A stretch of DNA of 64,000 bases from Bacteroidota bacterium (GTDB lineage: Bacteria > Bacteroidota > Bacteroidia > Cytophagales > Cytophagaceae). The stretch's first letter is position 1. Every line of letters begins with the position of its first letter. Under the pieces are notes generated by a model. It was not told where the DNA came from, ran no database searches, and worked only from the letters and a program-made list of their open reading frames with translations. Below, in pieces: positions 61,776 to 64,000 of this stretch. The DNA lies in contig JAEWAY010000013.1 of the NCBI GenBank assembly GCA_023391415.1, positions 1 to 64,000 on the forward strand, written 5' to 3'. Both the position numbers and the translations under genes were made by a program.

Positions 61776-64000
61776 ATGAAAAAGATTTCAATTTTAGCCG
61801 GTTCTCTGGTGCTAATGGGTTTATGGAGTTGTAAGTCTACAAAGTCAGCTTCCGACGTGATTGGCAAAATCGGAAATGATCCGATATACGCCAATGAATT
61901 CAACTATGTGTACAATAAGAACAACGCGAATTCCGCCAACGCTTATTCGAAAGAAAGCATTGACGAGTATCTTGGATTGTATACAAATTTCCGTCTGAAA
62001 GTAAAAGAGGCGGAATCGCTTGGGCTCGATACCCTGTCCGCGTTCAAACAGGAACTGGCTGGTTACAAGAAACAGTTGGCCCAGCCTTATTTTAATGAGA
62101 AGGAACTTATTGATCAGTATACAAAACAGGCGTATGAACGTCTGAAAGAGGAAGTAAACGCGTCGCATATTTTAGTGGGTGTAAAACCGGACGCTTCTCC
62201 GGAAGATACCTTGGCCGCTTGGAAAAAAATCACTGAAATTCGTTCAAGAGTGTTGAAAGGCGAGGATTTCGAGCAGTTGGCCAGAGATTTGTCCGAAGAT
62301 CCGTCCGCGGCCAAGAATGCTGGAAACCTTGGTTACTTTACCGCGCTGCAAATGGTCTATCCATTTGAGGACGCCGCTTATTCTACTCCAAAAGGCAGTG
62401 TTTCCGAGCCGGTGCGTACCCGGTTTGGATATCATATACTTCAGGTCCATGATCGCAGACCTTCTCAGGGACAGGTCAGAACGGCGCATCTGATGATCAG
62501 GGCGACTGAAGGCATGTCGGAAAGCGATTTGACGGCCGCTAAGGAAAAAGTTACAGAACTATATAAGAAAATCGAATCCGGAGAAGATTGGGATTCGTTG
62601 GTCAAACAGTTTTCCGACGATGTCAATACACGCGACAAAGGTGGAGAACTGCAATGGTTTGGTACCGGCAGAATGATCCCAAGCTTTGAGGAAGCGGCGT
62701 TCTCGCTGAGTGAGCCTGGAGCTTATACGGAGCCGGTTCAGACACCTTATGGCTGGCATATCATCAAGCTTCTGGAGCGCAAAGGTCTGGAAGACTTCGC
62801 CACGCTTGAGGCGGGAATTCGTTCAAAAGTCAGTCGGGACCGTTCTGAAATCAATAAGAAGACGCTTGTAACTCGTCTTATGGTCGAGAATAAGTTTAAA
62901 GAAAATACAAGTTCTGTTGAAAAAATGCTGGCCCTCGCGGATTCATCTTTCGTGAGTGGCGGTTGGGTTGGCGACGCGGCCTTGGCCGATCAGAAAAATG
63001 TTTTGTTTAGCCTCGGCGATCGGAAATATACTCAGGCTGATTTTGTAAACTACGCGGCCGGCTCGGCTCAGAAAGCGCAGCCTGGCGTGGCGCCCAAGAC
63101 CTATATGCGGAACTTGTACAACGTGTACAAGAACGAAATGGTAATCGCGTATGAGGAAGAGCATCTGGCTGATAAGCACGAAGATTATAAAATGCTTGTC
63201 AGAGAGTACAGAGACGGTATTTTATTGTTTCAGTTGATGGACGAGAAAGTCTGGTCCAAAGCGATTAAGGATACCGCCGGACTCAGAAGTTTCTTTGAGC
63301 GCAACAGAGAGAAGTATCAATGGAAGGAACGCGCTCAGGCTGTCGTATTCAACGTGGCGGATAGCGTTTCGTTTGCCCGAATTCAGGAATTGGTAAAAAA
63401 CGACCTGTATCCTGCATATGAACCAGAGCCGGAAGCGCTTCAGTTCGATGAAAACTCGGATAGTCTTTCCGGTGAAAATCTTATGAGATTGGCGAAGCTG
63501 GTACCTTATCTGAAGTCGCAAAAGAATCTTGTTGTTAAACTATCAGGTCACGCTTCTCAGAAGGAAAGTCTTGATCTGGCAAGCAAGCGAATCGCTAAGG
63601 TGAGGGAATATCTGAAAGATAAAGATATCGATTCCGTCAAAATCGTTCTGGGCAATGTGACCAAGCCGGTAGCGAAAGCGAAGGAAAACAACACGGATAG
63701 GAAAGTTTCCTTTGAATTGATGTCTCTGTCCGCCAAAGCGTTGGAAAAATCCTTTAATAAGAACGCTCCTCTAACATTACAGGTATCCGAAGGATATTTT
63801 CAGAAAGGTGAAAATGAGGCGCTGGATATGGTGAAATGGGAAAAAGGTTCCTATTCGCTGAAAAAAGATGGTCGCTACTACCTTGTTCTTATCAAGGACA
63901 TAGAAGCTCCAAGGGCGAAGCTCCTCGATGAAACCAGAGGTATTGTAATCTCCGACTATCAGGAGTATCTGGAAAAAGAATGGATTAAAGAGTTAAAAGC
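61776..64000 (+). CDS. Lipoprotein peptidyl-prolyl isomerase with two parvulin domains (partial)
   Basis: Envelope folding catalyst, open at the right edge (741 codons seen). It has a lipoprotein signal (lipobox near LMGLWSC), an N-terminal SurA-like helical part (YSKESIDEYLGLYTNFRLKV), parvulin 1 (about 127-230; ASHILVGVKP and GNLGYF) and parvulin 2 (about 233-335; TAHLMIRATEG and GGELQWFGTGRMIPSFEEAAF). A long C-terminal helical region follows. Residues 555-648 look like an OmpA-type domain (LVVKLSGHAS, then LASKRIAKVREYL) with the canonical Asp replaced. PpiD- or SurA-like roles in outer-membrane protein folding are expected. Confidence 0.9.
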   Translation, partial: MKKISILAGSLVLMGLWSCKSTKSASDVIGKIGNDPIYANEFNYVYNKNNANSANAYSKESIDEYLGLYTNFRLKVKEAESLGLDTLSAFKQELAGYKKQLAQPYFNEKELIDQYTKQAYERLKEEVNASHILVGVKPDASPEDTLAAWKKITEIRSRVLKGEDFEQLARDLSEDPSAAKNAGNLGYFTALQMVYPFEDAAYSTPKGSVSEPVRTRFGYHILQVHDRRPSQGQVRTAHLMIRATEGMSESDLTAAKEKVTELYKKIESGEDWDSLVKQFSDDVNTRDKGGELQWFGTGRMIPSFEEAAFSLSEPGAYTEPVQTPYGWHIIKLLERKGLEDFATLEAGIRSKVSRDRSEINKKTLVTRLMVENKFKENTSSVEKMLALADSSFVSGGWVGDAALADQKNVLFSLGDRKYTQADFVNYAAGSAQKAQPGVAPKTYMRNLYNVYKNEMVIAYEEEHLADKHEDYKMLVREYRDGILLFQLMDEKVWSKAIKDTAGLRSFFERNREKYQWKERAQAVVFNVADSVSFARIQELVKNDLYPAYEPEPEALQFDENSDSLSGENLMRLAKLVPYLKSQKNLVVKLSGHASQKESLDLASKRIAKVREYLKDKDIDSVKIVLGNVTKPVAKAKENNTDRKVSFELMSLSAKALEKSFNKNAPLTLQVSEGYFQKGENEALDMVKWEKGSYSLKKDGRYYLVLIKDIEAPRAKLLDETRGIVISDYQEYLEKEWIKELK

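Noticed and set aside
1..64000. CRISPR arrays, intact insertion sequences or prophage genes
   Set aside because: No regularly spaced repeats, transposase genes or phage structural genes were seen; the only mobile-element trace is the recombinase remnant at the left edge.

Overview
The window is a chromosomal segment of a member of the Bacteroidota, most likely a Cytophagales-type marine or soil bacterium. The evidence is the promoter form TTTG-N19-TAnnTTTG in front of the initiator tRNA, the near absence of Shine-Dalgarno sequences with frequent TTG/GTG starts, type IX secretion tail domains, and lineage-typical families (DUF3127, DUF5777, YceI, RND efflux with a lipoprotein adaptor). Base composition is about even, alanine codons are mostly GCG/GCC/GCT, and almost all genes are ordinary housekeeping or accessory chromosomal genes. 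No CRISPR array, intact insertion sequence, prophage or rRNA operon is visible.

Left edge (1-4.1 kb): a truncated, AT-richer serine recombinase whose frame runs into the terminator and the body of a tRNA-fMet gene, then era, a nitronate monooxygenase/FabK-like gene and a decayed 4,5-DOPA dioxygenase pseudogene. 4.4-8.5 kb: an unknown membrane protein, L-serine dehydratase and an amino acid permease behind a hairpin-rich leader. 8.7-16.4 kb: a heavy-metal efflux locus made of a response regulator, a sensor kinase and an outer-membrane/adaptor/RND pump; a TTAAGGC-N4-TTAAGGC direct repeat in front of the pump genes is a likely operator for the regulator. 16.4-23.2 kb: a CrtI-like oxidoreductase, small DUF2795 and DUF3127 proteins, a secreted coiled-coil protein, FKBP, a DHH phosphoesterase, ndk and scpA.

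23.4-29.4 kb: dxs, a long structured non-coding stretch, truA, an MsbA-like ABC exporter and a GyrI-like protein. 29.4-34.5 kb: a small secreted tail-like protein, arginine deiminase with a second guanidino-modifying enzyme, a Kazal-domain lipoprotein and a secreted ELWxxDGT-repeat protein with a type IX sorting tail. 34.8-42.3 kb: an ABC-2 exporter pair, prmC, a zinc-ribbon methyltransferase, crcB, a cytochrome c/YceI/DUF5777 operon and an aldo/keto reductase. 42.6-50.2 kb: a complete thiamine operon (thiS-thiC-thiE paralogue-thiD-thiE-thiG-thiH-thiF) under a TPP riboswitch.

50.3-57.1 kb: the RDD / SpoIIM / membrane protein / DUF4129 / DUF4350 / MoxR / DUF58 cluster. 57.2-61.7 kb: guaB followed by a partner-switching module (SpoIIE phosphatase, STAS antagonist, RsbW-like kinase) with no sigma factor beside it. 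The window ends inside a double-parvulin lipoprotein that appears to carry an OmpA-like insertion. I found no single strikingly new system. The best candidates for something undescribed are the structured non-coding region upstream of truA, a possible small RNA at 19.2 kb, and the parvulin/OmpA-like fusion. All function calls come from reading motifs by eye; no database search was possible.
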